Positions 31,597-43,110 of a stretch of 64,000 bases of DNA are shown in pieces. The position numbers and the translations under genes were made by a program. Under the pieces are notes generated by a model. It saw nothing but the letters and a program-made list of their open reading frames with translations. It was not told where the DNA came from and ran no database searches. How positions within the stretch are numbered: position 1 is the first letter of the stretch; every line of letters starts with the position of its first letter. The stretch comes from Vicia villosa (lineage: Eukaryota > Streptophyta > Magnoliopsida > Fabales > Fabaceae), in assembly GCF_029867415.1 (NCBI RefSeq), contig NC_081181.1, forward strand, positions 68,548,558-68,612,557, in the 5' to 3' direction.

Positions 31597-34500
31597 GTCT
31601 GGAGGAGAAGTCAAGTTTGGAGGAGATCAGAAGGGCAAGATAATTGGCTCTGGAACTATAAAGTCTGGTAACTCTCCTTCCATTTCTAATGTACTTCTTG
31701 TAGAAGGATTAACACATAACCTCTTATCTATCAGTCAATTGAGTGACAATGGTTATGATATAATCTTTAATCAAAAGTCTTGCAAGGCTGTAAATCAGAA
31801 GGATGGCTCAATCCTATTTACATGCAAGAGGAAGAACAACATTTATAAGACAGATCTGCAAGATCTTATGAGTCAGAAGGTGACTTGTCTTATGTCTGTT
31901 TCTGAAGAGCAGTGGGTCTGGCACAGAAGATTAGGTCATGCTAGTTTGAGAAAGATTTCTCAGATTAACAAACTGGATCTTGTCAGAGAACTCCCTAATC
32001 TGAAATTCAAATCAGATGCTCTTTGTGAAGCATGTCAGAAGGGCAAGTTCTCCAAACCTGCATTCAAGTCCAAGAATGTTGTTTCTACCTCAAGGCCATT
32101 AGAACTCTTGCACATTGATCTGTTTGGCCCAGTCAAAACAGCATCTGTCAGAGGGAAGAAATATGGATTAGTCATCGTAGATGATTATAGCCGCTGGACG
32201 TGGGTAAAATTCTTGAAACACAAGGATGAGTCTCATTCAGTGTTCTTTGATTTCTGCATTCAGATTCAATCTGAAAAAGAGTGTAAAATCATAAAGGTCA
32301 GAAGTGATCATGGTGGTGAATTTGAGAACAGATCCTTTGAAGAATTCTTCAAAGAAAATGGTATTGCCCATGATTTCTCTTGTCCTAGAACTCCACAGCA
32401 AAATGGAGTTGTAGAACGAAAGAATAGGACTCTGCAAGAAATGGCCAGAACCATGATCAATGAAACCAATATGGCTAAGCATTTCTGGGCAGAAGCAATA
32501 AACACTGCATGCTATATTCAGAATAGAATCTCTATCAGACCTATTCTAAATAAGACTCCTTATGAATTGTGGAAGAATAAAAAGCCCAACATTTCATATT
32601 TCCATCCTTTTGGATGTGTATGCTTTATTCTGAACACTAAAGATCATCTTGGTAAGTTTGATTCCAAGGCACAAAAATGTTTCCTTCTTGTATATTCTGA
32701 ATGCTCAAAAGGCTACAGAGTATACAATACTGAAACATTGATTGTGGAAGAATTAATCAATATCAGGTTTGATGATAAGCTTGGTTCTGAAAAACCAAAG
32801 CAGTTTGATAATTTTGCAGATTGTGATATTGATATATCAGAAGTTGTTGAGCCAAGAAGCAACGCATCAGAAGCAGAGCTTCTCAGAAGCAAAGAATCTG
32901 AAGATCAAGTATCAGCTTCTCTGGAGAATCTAAGCATTTCTGAAGAACCATCTGTCAGAAGATCATCCAGACTCATCTCTGGTCATTCAGAAGATGTCAT
33001 TCTTGGAAAGAAGGATGATCCAATCAGAACAAGAGCATTCCTTAAGAACAATGCAGACTGTCAATTAGGTCTTGTATCTTTGATCGAGCCAACTTCTGTT
33101 GATCATGCTCTAGAAGATCCAGACTGGATAATTGCTATGCAAGAAGAACTGAATCAGTTTACAAGGAATGATGTTTGGGATCTTGTTCCTAGACCAGATG
33201 GATTCAATATAATCGGTACAAAATGGGTCTTAAGAAACAAGCTCAGTGAGAAAGGTGAAGTGGTAAGGAACAAAGCCAGACTGGTGGCTCAGGGTTATAG
33301 TCAGCAAGAAGGGATTGACTATACAGAAACCTTTGCACCAGTGGCCAGGTTAGAATCTATTCGTCTATTAATTTCATTTGCCACTCAACACAACATCACT
33401 CTCTATCAGATGGATGTTAAGAGTGCCTTCTTAAATGGTTATATAGATGAAGAAGTTTATGTCCATCAACCTCCTGGTTTTGAAGACTCTGTGTCTCCTA
33501 ATCATGTTTTTAAACTAAAGAAATCGTTGTATGGATTGAAACAAGCTCCCAGAGCTTGGTATGAACGCTTAAGTTCTTTCCTTCTGGATAATGGTTTCAC
33601 TAGAGGAAAAGTGGACACTACTCTCTTTTGTAAAACCTTTAAAAGGGATATTTTAATTTGTCAAATATATGTAGATGATATTATTTTTGGAACATCTAAT
33701 GCTACACTTGGAAAGGAGTTTGCTGAGTCTATGCAGGCTGAGTTTGAAATGAGCATGATGGGAGAACTCAAGTATTTCCTTGGAATACAAATAAATCAAA
33801 CATCAGAAGGAACGTATGTTCACCAAACCAAGTATGTGAAGGAACTTCTGAAGAAGGTTAATCTTCTAGACTGCAAAGAAGCCAAAACTCCTATGCATCC
33901 AACATGCATCCTAGGTAAGGATGAGGTAAGTAAGAAGGTAGATCAGAAGTTATACAGAGGTATGATTGGATCTCTCCTATATTTGACTGCTTCTAGACCT
34001 GACATTCTGTTCAGTGTTTGTTTGTGTGCTAGATTCCAATCAGATCCTAGAGAATCTCATTTAACTGCTGTTAAGAGAATTCTAAGGTATCTGAAAGGTA
34101 CTACTAATGTTGGCTTAGTTTACAGAAAATCTAAAGAATACAACTTAGTAGGATTCTGCGATGCTGACTATGCTGGAGACAGAATTGAAAGAAAGAGTAC
34201 TTCAGGAAGTTGCCAATTTCTTGGAAGTCATTTGATCTCCTGGTATAGCAAGAAGCAAGCAACTATTGCTCTATCAACAACAGAAGCAGAATATGTCGCT
34301 GCTGCTGGTTGCAGTACACAGATGCTCTGGATGAAGAGTCAGTTAGAAGATTATCAGATATATGAGAGTAACATTCCTATATTCTGTGATAATACTTCTG
34401 CTATATGTTTATCTAAGAATCCTATTCTTCATTCAAAGGCTAAACATATTGAGATTAAACATCATTTCATAAGGGACTATGTTCAGAAGGGTGTTATATC

Positions 34501-34615
34501 TTTAAACTTTGTGGATACAGACCATCAATGGGCTGATATCTTTACAAAACCCCTGGCTGAAGATAGGTTTAAGTTCATTCTGAAGAACATCAGTATGGAT
34601 TTATGCCCAGAATGA
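31481..34615 (+). CDS. Pol polyprotein of C1-1: PR-IN-RT-RNase H
   Basis: 1044 uninterrupted codons in the +1 frame relative to gag; the frame is open from 31421 and has no upstream ATG of its own in the overlap before the protease site, so the true start is unknown and 31481 is only a TTG. Protease: WYLDSGCSRHMTG with D19-S20-G21. Integrase: HHCC finger (H148, H153, C182, C185) and catalytic D213, D276, E312 in HIDLFGPV, RSDHGGEF and NGVVERKNRTL. Reverse transcriptase: MDVKSAFLNG (D645) and YVDD (730-733). RNase H: CDADYAGD (D894), STTEAEY (E935), FCDNTSA (D970). The C-terminal tail ends DIFTKPLAEDRF. Every catalytic residue I can check is present. One oddity is LLVYS near 402-406, where a Gly is usual. 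The order places it in Copia, and sequence style in the SIRE lineage. Confidence 0.93.
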   Translation: MQISLAAKRTKHNMSWYLDSGCSRHMTGRRSMFQDLVLKSGGEVKFGGDQKGKIIGSGTIKSGNSPSISNVLLVEGLTHNLLSISQLSDNGYDIIFNQKSCKAVNQKDGSILFTCKRKNNIYKTDLQDLMSQKVTCLMSVSEEQWVWHRRLGHASLRKISQINKLDLVRELPNLKFKSDALCEACQKGKFSKPAFKSKNVVSTSRPLELLHIDLFGPVKTASVRGKKYGLVIVDDYSRWTWVKFLKHKDESHSVFFDFCIQIQSEKECKIIKVRSDHGGEFENRSFEEFFKENGIAHDFSCPRTPQQNGVVERKNRTLQEMARTMINETNMAKHFWAEAINTACYIQNRISIRPILNKTPYELWKNKKPNISYFHPFGCVCFILNTKDHLGKFDSKAQKCFLLVYSECSKGYRVYNTETLIVEELINIRFDDKLGSEKPKQFDNFADCDIDISEVVEPRSNASEAELLRSKESEDQVSASLENLSISEEPSVRRSSRLISGHSEDVILGKKDDPIRTRAFLKNNADCQLGLVSLIEPTSVDHALEDPDWIIAMQEELNQFTRNDVWDLVPRPDGFNIIGTKWVLRNKLSEKGEVVRNKARLVAQGYSQQEGIDYTETFAPVARLESIRLLISFATQHNITLYQMDVKSAFLNGYIDEEVYVHQPPGFEDSVSPNHVFKLKKSLYGLKQAPRAWYERLSSFLLDNGFTRGKVDTTLFCKTFKRDILICQIYVDDIIFGTSNATLGKEFAESMQAEFEMSMMGELKYFLGIQINQTSEGTYVHQTKYVKELLKKVNLLDCKEAKTPMHPTCILGKDEVSKKVDQKLYRGMIGSLLYLTASRPDILFSVCLCARFQSDPRESHLTAVKRILRYLKGTTNVGLVYRKSKEYNLVGFCDADYAGDRIERKSTSGSCQFLGSHLISWYSKKQATIALSTTEAEYVAAAGCSTQMLWMKSQLEDYQIYESNIPIFCDNTSAICLSKNPILHSKAKHIEIKHHFIRDYVQKGVISLNFVDTDHQWADIFTKPLAEDRFKFILKNISMDLCPE

Positions 34616-35658
34616 GAAGATGAGAAGTTCTTACGTATGAGTATCTTCTGAAATGAATGTGGATTTTTTTTAATCAGAAGTTCTGATTGAAATCTTTTAG
34701 AAATTATGATTCGGTTATTACTAACGTTTCATTGTCTAAGTTGATTCAGAACCTCTTTTAAAGCAAAACAGCTGTAACGTTTTATCTCGGGATGGTAAAC
34801 CTGTCGTTACTGTTCATGGATAAGCGCGCGTGCAGTTGAAGGGACGCCGACCATAGGTAACTGTGCTAGTCACCTCATTTGTCTTTATTATCTCTCCTCA
34901 TATCACGTAACATTAAATGCTATCCATCATTTGTTTCATTTTATTTTCTTTTAAAAATTCTTCAAACGCTTCTCCTTCCCTCTTATATTTTCTCTATTAC
35001 ACTCTGTCTCTGTTTTCCTTCTCTATCTCTTTGCATTCCTCATCAAGTTTTTTTTTCTCTCTCTCTCTCCTGTTCTTTTGTCTCTTGCTTTTCATCTGAA
35101 TCTTTTGAAATATTCTTTTTGATGTTATGACAAAAAAGGGGGAGAAGATAAATGATAAATGATTTGATTAATCTATCAGTTGCTGGGTAAAGCTCCCACA
35201 CATTTACTAACAAGAACTGCAAGTTCTATATGGTTTAAGTGTTTTGCAGGTATAAAGAAGTGAAGAGAATCTTCAAAGCAAACACAAGAAGTAAAACCAT
35301 AAGAAGTGTTATTCTGTAAAAAGAATAAGCTCATGGCTTCAGAAATCAGAAGCAAGAAAGAAGAATGAATCAGAAGCACTGATAATAGAATTTGATCCAT
35401 ATTTGTCTATTTGCTCTGACAAAATTCTATTTGCTCTGATACATTATTTTAGCCTATATGGCTCTGATACATATCATGTGTTCTAATATACATTTTATGT
35501 TCTGACTCGTTCATGCTGACTTTTGTCGTTTAGTTTTTGTTCTGTAACATTTCAGGATGTAGAGATGCTCTGATGATGCTCTGGTACATTCAACAATGTT
35601 CTAATACAAATCTAGCATGAAGTGATGTTGGTAGAAATTCAAAGCTCTGAAGCTATCC

Positions 35659-35975
35659 GAGGGAAGCAGAAATCAGAAGCTGTGAATGTTCTAAAGATCC
35701 AGAAAACTCAAGTTCTGAAGCTGTCTTAAATGGAAGCAGAAATATGAAGCTGTGAATGTTCTGAAGATCAAAGAAATTCAAGTTCTGAAGCTGTCCTAAA
35801 TGGAAGCAGAAATCAGAAGCTGTGAATGTTCTGAAGATCAAAGAAATTCAAGTTCTGAAGCTGTTCTAGATGGAAGCAGGAATCAGAAGCTGTGAGTGTT
35901 CTAGGGATCTAAAGAAATTCTAGTTCTGAAGCTGTCCAATGGAAGCAGAAGTCAGAAGCTATGAATTCTCTGAAG
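35659..35975 (+). repeat. 70-bp minisatellite in C1-1
   Basis: Units begin TGGAAGCAGAAATCAGAAGC at 35661 (variant), 35731, 35801, 35871 and 35940, a period of 69-70 bp, about 4.5 copies. C1-2 has only about two copies in the same place (49560-49690), so the array has expanded or contracted between copies. Confidence 0.92.
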
Positions 35976-36041
35976 ACAGAAGCTTATGTGATCGTCTCTA
36001 CCGAAATAATCAGGGAAGTCTTTTATTAAAGTTCTTCGAGT

Positions 36042-36101
36042 ATTTATTTCAGGGGGAGATTATTTATCTCAGGGGGAGATTGTTAATCTCAGGGGGAGAC
36101 A
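36042..36101 (+). repeat. Three 20-bp polypurine-like repeats
   Basis: ATTTCAGGGGGAGATT-type units recur with exact 20-bp spacing (AGGGGGAGA at 36051, 36071 and 36091). The same three-unit array is conserved in C1-2 at 49440-49497 (minus strand). Confidence 0.9.
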
Positions 36102-36199
36102 TATTCATATGCTTATGCTATAGCTGTGTAATTTGTCTTTTGCCGTCTGCTCTTTCTGATCGCAAATTCATATCATTTATATATGTTTTTGTCATCATC

Positions 36200-36213
36200 A
36201 AAAAGGGGGAGAT
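36200..36213 (+). other. Polypurine tract of C1-1
   Basis: AAAAAGGGGGAGAT directly precedes the 3' LTR and is the expected plus-strand primer. A closely similar tract, ACAAAAAAGGGGGAGAAG, occurs 1.1 kb upstream at about 35130-35147. Confidence 0.9.
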
Positions 36214-37422
36214 TGTTAGAACAAGATTTGTTCTGATCAATTATCTTAGTTTTGATGATAACAATAATATGAATTTTGCTTAAGATAATATGGTACTCTA
36301 ATCCAATGCAATTTCCTTTTCAGGAAATATATAAAGAGTATGCATAATTCAGCGCTCAGAAGCTTTGTCTCAAGGGTTCAGCATGCAACATCAGAACATG
36401 GTCTGGCAAGACATCAGAAGATGGTCGAAGCAGAATCAGAACATGGGTCTATGGAAGCATCAGAAGAACATGAGATCAGAAGCACTGAAGTTCTGATGGT
36501 ATCACGCTCAGAAGCACTTCAAGGTCAGAAGATCAGAAGATGCTTTGCACCAAGCTGTTTGACTCTGATGATATTCAAACGTTGTATTCACAAACATCAG
36601 ATCAGAAGGAAGTACAAGTGGCAAGCTACGCTGACTGACAAAAGGAACGTTAAAAGCTATTAAAGGCAACGTCAGTAGACACAGCGTGAACAAGGCTCGA
36701 GGTAGTTGACAAAAGCGTATAACATTAAATGCGATGCTGTACGGAACACGCAAAGCATTAAATGCACTCAACGGTCATCTTCTCCAACGCCTATAAATAT
36801 GAAGTTCTGATGAGAAGCAAGGTTAACGATTCTGAACAAAACAACTCATATTAACTTGCTGAAACTCTGTTCTATTCAAAGCTCAGAATCTTCATCTTCA
36901 TCAAAGCTCACTACATTGCTGTTGTAATATATTAGTGAGATTAAGCTTAAACGTTAAGAGAAATATCACAGTTTGTGATTATAGCTTTTAAGAAGCAATT
37001 GTAATACTCTTAGAATTGATTACATTAAGTTGTAAGGAACTAGAGTGATCGTGTGGATCAGAATACTCTAGGAAGTCTTAGAGGGTATCTAAGCAGGTTG
37101 TAACTAGAGTGATCGTGTGGATCAGAATACTCTAGAAAGTCTTAGAGGGTATCTAAGCAGTTGTTCCTGGAGTGATCAGTGTGTGATCAGAAGACTCTGG
37201 AAGACTTAGTTGCTGACTAAGTGGAGAACCATTGTAATCCGTGCGATTAGTGGATTAAATCCTCAGTTGAGGTAAATCATCTCTGCGGGGGTGGACTGGA
37301 GTAGTTTAGATAACAACGAACCAGGATAAAAATAACTGTGCAATTTATTTTTATCTGTCAAGTTTTTAAAGCTACACTTATTCAAACCCCCCCCCCCTTT
37401 CTAAGTGTTTTTCTATCCTTCA
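36214..37422 (+). repeat. 3' LTR of C1-1
   Basis: 1209 bp, identical to the 5' LTR by eye apart from T-to-A at about 37311 and four extra C in the C-run at 37387-37397. C1-2 has GTTAAC at the corresponding site, so the 3' LTR carries the derived base. Confidence 0.97.
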
Positions 37423-37755
37423 TAAAGCAGCAGCAATGACTTCAGGTTTTGGAATCCTTTCTAAACCAGTGAAAGGTAATTGATTTCGAACAGGCAATCC
37501 AATTAGTTCAGAGAATTCTTCCAAAGTGGGTACCAACTGGTAATCAGGAAAGGTAAAGCAATGATGTTCAGGGTCAAAGAACTGGAACAGGACCCGTATC
37601 ATGTCTTCTTCAAATTTTGAGGTAACCAAATGGAGTAGGTGACCATGCCTTTCGGTGAATTGAACATTCCTGGGGAATTCTGACACTAAGTCTTTTAGTT
37701 CAGATGGTACCGTTGAGATGTTGATTCGGATGTAATCTCGGGTGGCGGGAGCCAT
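37423..37755 (-). pseudogene. Ogre-type ORF1, N-terminal part of split gene
   Basis: The frame starts with ATG at 37755-37753 (MAPATRDYIRIN) just after TTTTTGCAGGTA, which resembles a splice acceptor. It contains FPRNVQFTERHGHLLHLV and LVPTLEEFSELIGLPV, the latter a hallmark of plant-mobile-domain proteins and of Ogre/Tat ORF1. It is interrupted after about 110 residues by C1-1 and continues at 28392-28034. Function of this ORF in Ogre is unknown. Identification rests on this motif style and on the adjacent Ogre LTR and primer site. Confidence 0.7.
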
Positions 37756-38411
37756 TACCTGCAAAAACAAAGGTAAACTCTTTGATCCTTGAAGTGTTTT
37801 GTGAGAAAATGATATGCTTATGATGCAAACATGTGGCACACAAAAACAAATCAAACAATAGCCTTAGGTTTAAAGGCTTGCATGGAGCTGATAGGTGATA
37901 CCCTCCCCACTGAAGTTGAGTTGGTTAAAACCTTTTCTAGAATAGTATTCGGGTTCTATGATCCTTGGAAGTAACATCTCAATACGGCGCTCGAGCGGCC
38001 GATCAAAATATTCCTCGAGGATAACTAACTTCTATCAATTTCAAAGCTAGCCACTTAATAGGCCATAAGTCAAGTTCAACTAAAAAGGTTCTAAGACAAA
38101 TTAGTGTTTAATGACATTTCGGAAGCCTAATATACTCCTTGATCGTTTTCAAGGGATATCAGTATAAACCAAAGTATCGCACTAACGATGACTACCAGAT
38201 CAACCGTATCGGTACATGCCGTACAGTTTCCTTGGTCTATTGTCATATACTTAAGGTATCTCGAGATTCGGGTTAGAATCTTCCACACAAGCAAAATACC
38301 CAAACAAACCTTTAAAAAATAGAGCAATTAAGTCAAACAATTGAAAACATCGAAGTAATCTATTCTCTTAAGGTAACCCCTTTAGAAAACATTTTGTTTT
38401 TTGAAAGTGAC
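37756..38411 (-). other. Ogre untranslated leader
   Basis: About 650 bp between the primer site and ORF1. No protein-like frame. The ATG-proximal end has an acceptor-like TTTGCAG, so a spliced leader is possible but unproven. Confidence 0.5.
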
Positions 38412-38429
38412 TCCCCAGCAGAGTCGCCA
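38412..38429 (-). other. Ogre primer-binding site
   Basis: On the minus strand TGGCGACTCTGCTGGGGA, the site described for Ogre elements and thought to pair with an arginine tRNA. It lies four bases from the LTR edge. Confidence 0.75.
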
Positions 38430-38433
38430 GTTC

Positions 38434-41400
38434 TGTGGACCTCCGTTTTTCGGGCCATACCTCTGAGCGGGAGAGATACGTGAACTAACTCTTTTTTATC
38501 GCTTATGCTTTCGCATTTTTGAAAATTCACAGAGTCGCCACCGACCTTTTATTTTATCCAATTAAGGAAAGGTTTATAAAAGAAACAGAAAAAAGACCTT
38601 TAAGAAATTCTGGGTAAGGGGGTAGGTTATACAAAGGGAAGGTGTTAGCACCCTTTGTATCCATGGTTATCCATGGGCTCTTAAGTTTGCTTAGCTCACT
38701 TGTTTTTCGATTACTTTTCAATTGCTTTAGAATGCTCATATGTGGTTTCAAATACCTTTGTAAATTGAATTTGTAATGATCCTTGTGCGGATGTATACAA
38801 AATGTTTGTTTATCTTTCGAAAGATGTTTTGAAAAGAACGTTAACTTTGTAATGATCCGTGTTTGGATGTATACAAAGTATTGTCTTTTTGGAAAGTTTT
38901 GAAAAACAACAGTGTATGAGAATTTTGTTTGTTTTGATTTGAGCAAGCAAACTAGGAGGTCTACCCTGAGTTGTAAGGTCTTTATCCTATTTCCTTTAAA
39001 AATCTATCCTTTCACCGGATACAAACAAAAGGTTCGATTTTGTACTCGAAACAGTAGAATTTTGACTTTGATTTTGAAAAGAATGAGAAGGGATTACCTT
39101 AAGAGGTGCAAGTGTGATTGTGATTGGATTCAGATATTTTATCTTTGAAGTTAGTGATCTAACGGTTCAATTTTATCTTTGACATACACGCAGTTTATAT
39201 TGGCTGGAAATTAAAATGCGGAAATGTAAAGTGCGAAAAGTAAATCTACGCTATTACATCGATTGTGCAGGAAATGTAAACTAGCCTATTTACATGATTT
39301 TGACAACCTATACATTTATCTAGGAATTTAAATTGCAATAAGATAAATAGAGAAATGCATGTTTTTGGTTTTTTTTGATGACTGATTTTAATTTAAAATT
39401 AATGCATAATTAATTAAATTAAAATGAGAAAAAGAAAATAAATTTAAACCTAGAAATTAAGCTTAAAAATATGTTCAAATGTGCTTGTTAATTAATTTTT
39501 AAACAAAACTAATTTTTTTTGGAATTTTTGAAATTGATTTGAAGTTTATTAAGTTAATTAAGACATAATTATGCAAATAATTATACAAATAATTAAAACT
39601 TAAAGAGAAAATTATTCTAAATATGTACAAAATTAGTTTATAATATATAAACAATATTTAATATAAAGAACAATTTTTTTTTGATTTTTTTTGATTGGTT
39701 GAAAATAATTAAAAAGCAAATATATAAATATATACTAATTAATTATGCAAAATATTGGAATTATGAAGAAAAATAAAATATTTTTATTTCAGAAAATAAT
39801 ATATTATTTTAGAAGCTTAAAAATATTTTTTGTGTATTTTTTGGATTTTTTAAACTATTTTTAATTAATTTTGCAAAGAAATTAAAATAGAAATAAAAAA
39901 TAAAAGGATACTAATCAGATGTGGTTGATTATGAGGGAGTATGATGTTCATGCATGATCTGGCGCGTTGGATTGGATGGAAAGTGGATCAGAAGGCTCAG
40001 ATTTTGAGGCCCATGGCAATCAGTATACCTGCAAAACACTTGATTAGAGGAAAATTTAAAAGAACGCGCGCGCTGGCTGGCCAATGGGGTGAGGACACGC
40101 ATCATCTTCAACCTCCAGACACCACTTTTAACAGCGCTTTCTGGCTAGAAGCGCTGTAATAGATTAAACTCATCCCTGCAAAATAGCGAATAGGTGTAAA
40201 CAAGCATAGAAATCAGGCGCGATAGGACCATTAAATTCGTCTTGTTCCACTGAATGTAACCATGCCCTTAATTTGGTTTAATTTTGGCTCTAATGAAGAA
40301 CCCTAAATTTGAGCTTAGAAACCCTAAAATGGTGGTTTTGTGCAAACGGTCATTAAAACTTAATTAAAGCTCCAGAAACGACCAGAGCACCAATCTAAAC
40401 ACAAATATATATCTACATCTTGTTAAATGTGCGTGTATGATCAGATATGAGTTGGTTTTTGTTTGAGCAAATCGTGACCTGTGTAGCTCGGTTCAATGAG
40501 GTTTAAGACTTGCAATTGATTGGAATAGTTTCAGTGAAGCTCAGAGATGATGTTTGAATGTTTAGTTTGTATTGAAATTGACTGAAACTTAAAATTCGAA
40601 TTTCAAGTTTCTTTGAATATTACAAGTTGTTACAAGAGTGATATATGCTTATGAATGCTTCTGAATTCGTCCTCCTTTGATTGTGAAGTGTTATAGCCTT
40701 TATATAGACTATGTTGTGCTTAGAATTGAAGCTAAGAAGCATCTTGTTGCCTTTGTTGAATTCTTGATTTTTTTATATTAAAACCTTTGAATTGTTGACC
40801 AAGTCTTGCTTCCCTTCAATGCTCTTGCCTTGTACCTCAATCCTCTGCAGAAAATTGAAGATTTTTGGATGACTCATGCTTAGATTGTAATCTATCCATT
40901 ATCCATTCATTTTTCCTTTTAATTTAATCTTAAAATAAGATAAAATTAAGCCAAAAATGGATAAAAATGGTATGGGCTTAGTCTTGGTCGTGGGAGGCCC
41001 ATAATATTATGGAAATGATGTTTGAACCATGAAAACTTGGCCCCATTTGGAAAAAATACATTTTTGAGCAATGTTGTTTTTATGCATTTTCCAAAATTTA
41101 GCCAACTTCAACAAGGTGTAAATCCCTCAATTTTTGTCATATGAAAGAGTTCTTGCACTTTTTGGAAACCTCAAAGAGTCCTCTAACCAATGTCTTTGGT
41201 CTCATGTCAAAATGATTTTTGATGCTCCTTGTGTGTCCTTTTGAAAAAAGTGTCTTTTTGTTGACTTTGAAAATGACCTGTAATGTCTTTGGTCATATTT
41301 TTCAAATGGTGAATGCAATGACCATGGGATCAATTACATTTGAAAGATAATTGAATTTAATTCAAAATGAGCTTTGGTTTGAATTTTTTGGATGAAGGAT

Positions 41401-43110
41401 GAGAGAGTTATGACCAGTCAAAGTTGAGTTGACTTTTCAGGCAAAAACCCTAATTTTGAATCTTAGGGTTTTGTTGATTTTTGATCTTTCCTTGATGAAT
41501 TATGATCATCCAATGATCAAATGATGAATCCTTTGACAAAATATGGACTTTGACAAAAAATTTCATTTTTGACTGTCTGTTGACTTTTTTGGTCAAACGG
41601 GTCGTCTGTTGACTGTTTGAGCTGCTGACGGTGCGTCTGAGTGAATTGAAGTTTGAAAATTTGTATGATGGTACTTTGAGATATATGGATGTGCATGAAA
41701 TCCATTTGAGGTCTCAAAAACTTGTTTCTCCTGTAAAAACAAGAAAACCCTAGTCAGGGACTGTTTGTGTAGGAGACAGTTAAGCGTACCTGATTTTTGT
41801 GCAGTGTTGAGTCTCTGCTAATCGCGTGATATTCAGAAGACTTCTAGAACAAAAATCTTGGAATTTTGAATTGTAAAATATTGATTTGATTGATGGTACA
41901 AAACACTGAGAATTGTACTGCCAGCAGTTTGACTGTCGACTGACTGTTCAGGTTGCAATTAGAGTGAAAAATCAACAGTCAAAGTTAATTTTCTTTTTTG
42001 TTGTTTTTGTTTTTGTTTTATGTGAAAAATGAAAGTTTATTTACATGACTTGTTAAAAAAAACATAGACATAATAAATAACTAATATTTACTGTATGCGG
42101 GCAAAATTACCGAAATAACCCTGAAAATCATTTAATGCACAAAAAAATGAATATTTGACTGGCAGAAAACACACAAAATATTATCTGAGTAATTAAGCAA
42201 TATTATGCCAAATAGTACAACATTTAATACTGACAGTACAAATATTACATACTATATTGAACAGTACGAATAAACGGTACATTTAAGAAATAAGAAATAC
42301 GGCAAATTTTAAGAATGACGATTGATAACCCATGCTACAAATAGTAACATGTAGATGATTGGGAGCATAAGCATCCCAGGTCCACAGTGTTCCGGGCTAT
42401 GTAGACAGAAGAAAGACATGATCACCGTAGCAATGGTGATGACCATAAGAAAACACGTTTCCCACCGCTTCGCCATTTTGTCGGGGAAGAAGAAAGGATG
42501 GATTATGAAGTAGAAATTTGAGAGATGAATTAGAATTTGATGTGAGATTTTTATGAAAAAATGAGGTATTTATAGAGTGGAAAGAAGGATAGAGACGTTG
42601 GGGAATGATGTGATTCCGTACAAAAGGAAAATTTGAGTGGAAATAAGATTTGAAAGAAAGTGTATGATAGTGTTGGGAAAAAGAGAGATGTAGAGAATAA
42701 AGTTAGGATTTGATTTTTGAAAAAGAGATTTGAAAAGATTTTTGAAAATAATGGAATATAGTACAAAAATTAGTGGGAAACAAAAGATAATAATAATCTA
42801 CTTGTTACCAGTACAGTCTGAGTTTCCTGATTCTGCGCCTGCAAAAAGATTTAACTCTGTACCAATTGTGTCAGTACTATTTATCTGTAAATAAATAAAT
42901 AGCATGTGTGAAGTAATAAACAGTATTTGGCGTTTGCGTAAGAATAAATTCAACTGCAAGCCAAATTACTGTATAAGAAAAATTCTAAAAACTAAGTATT
43001 TCATATGTCAGGATATTTGTTGAAATAAAAATCCATGATTATATGAGACTCTTAATTTTCAGATTGGAGTTTTCTTGAAAAAAGATGCGGGCAAATTTTG
43101 GGGTATAACA
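38434..43110 (-). repeat. Ogre 5' LTR, 4.68 kb
   Basis: On the minus strand it starts TGTTATACCCCAAAATTTGC at 43110 and ends TCCACA at 38434. The great length and termini are typical of Ogre LTRs. A GTTAGCACCC/GAGCTAAGCA region near 38640-38700 is shared with the solo LTR at 45182-47711. No coding region. The right flank AATAG should be the target duplication, but no matching copy exists on the left because the element is truncated. Frames such as 38554-38946 and 42551-42766 are not supported as genes. Confidence 0.85.

Larger units (their letters stand above)
34616..36199 (+). other. C1-1 3' region without the extra ORF
   Basis: 1.58 kb between pol and the polypurine tract. It keeps the start and end of the equivalent C1-2 region (CT-rich stretch at 35047-35070, then GATGTTATGACAAAAAAGGGGGAG at 35121, quoted in part) but lacks about 1.4 kb carrying the extra ORF. 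The join lies near TTTTCAT (35085-35095), a word present at both corresponding edges in C1-2. The rest is a 70-bp minisatellite and polypurine-like repeats. Confidence 0.75.
28393..37422 (+). mobile_element. C1-1: young SIRE-lineage Copia element
   Basis: 9,030 bp with LTRs at 28393-29597 and 36214-37422 and a TAAAG target duplication (28388-28392 and 37423-37427) inside Ogre ORF1. The LTRs are identical by eye except one substitution (GTTAAC versus GATAAC) and a C-run of 7 versus 11. It has a Met-tRNA primer site, complete gag, complete pol in the +1 frame, and a polypurine tract. The additional 3' ORF present in C1-2 is deleted. LTR identity and intact frames point to a very recent insertion. 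Confidence 0.95.
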
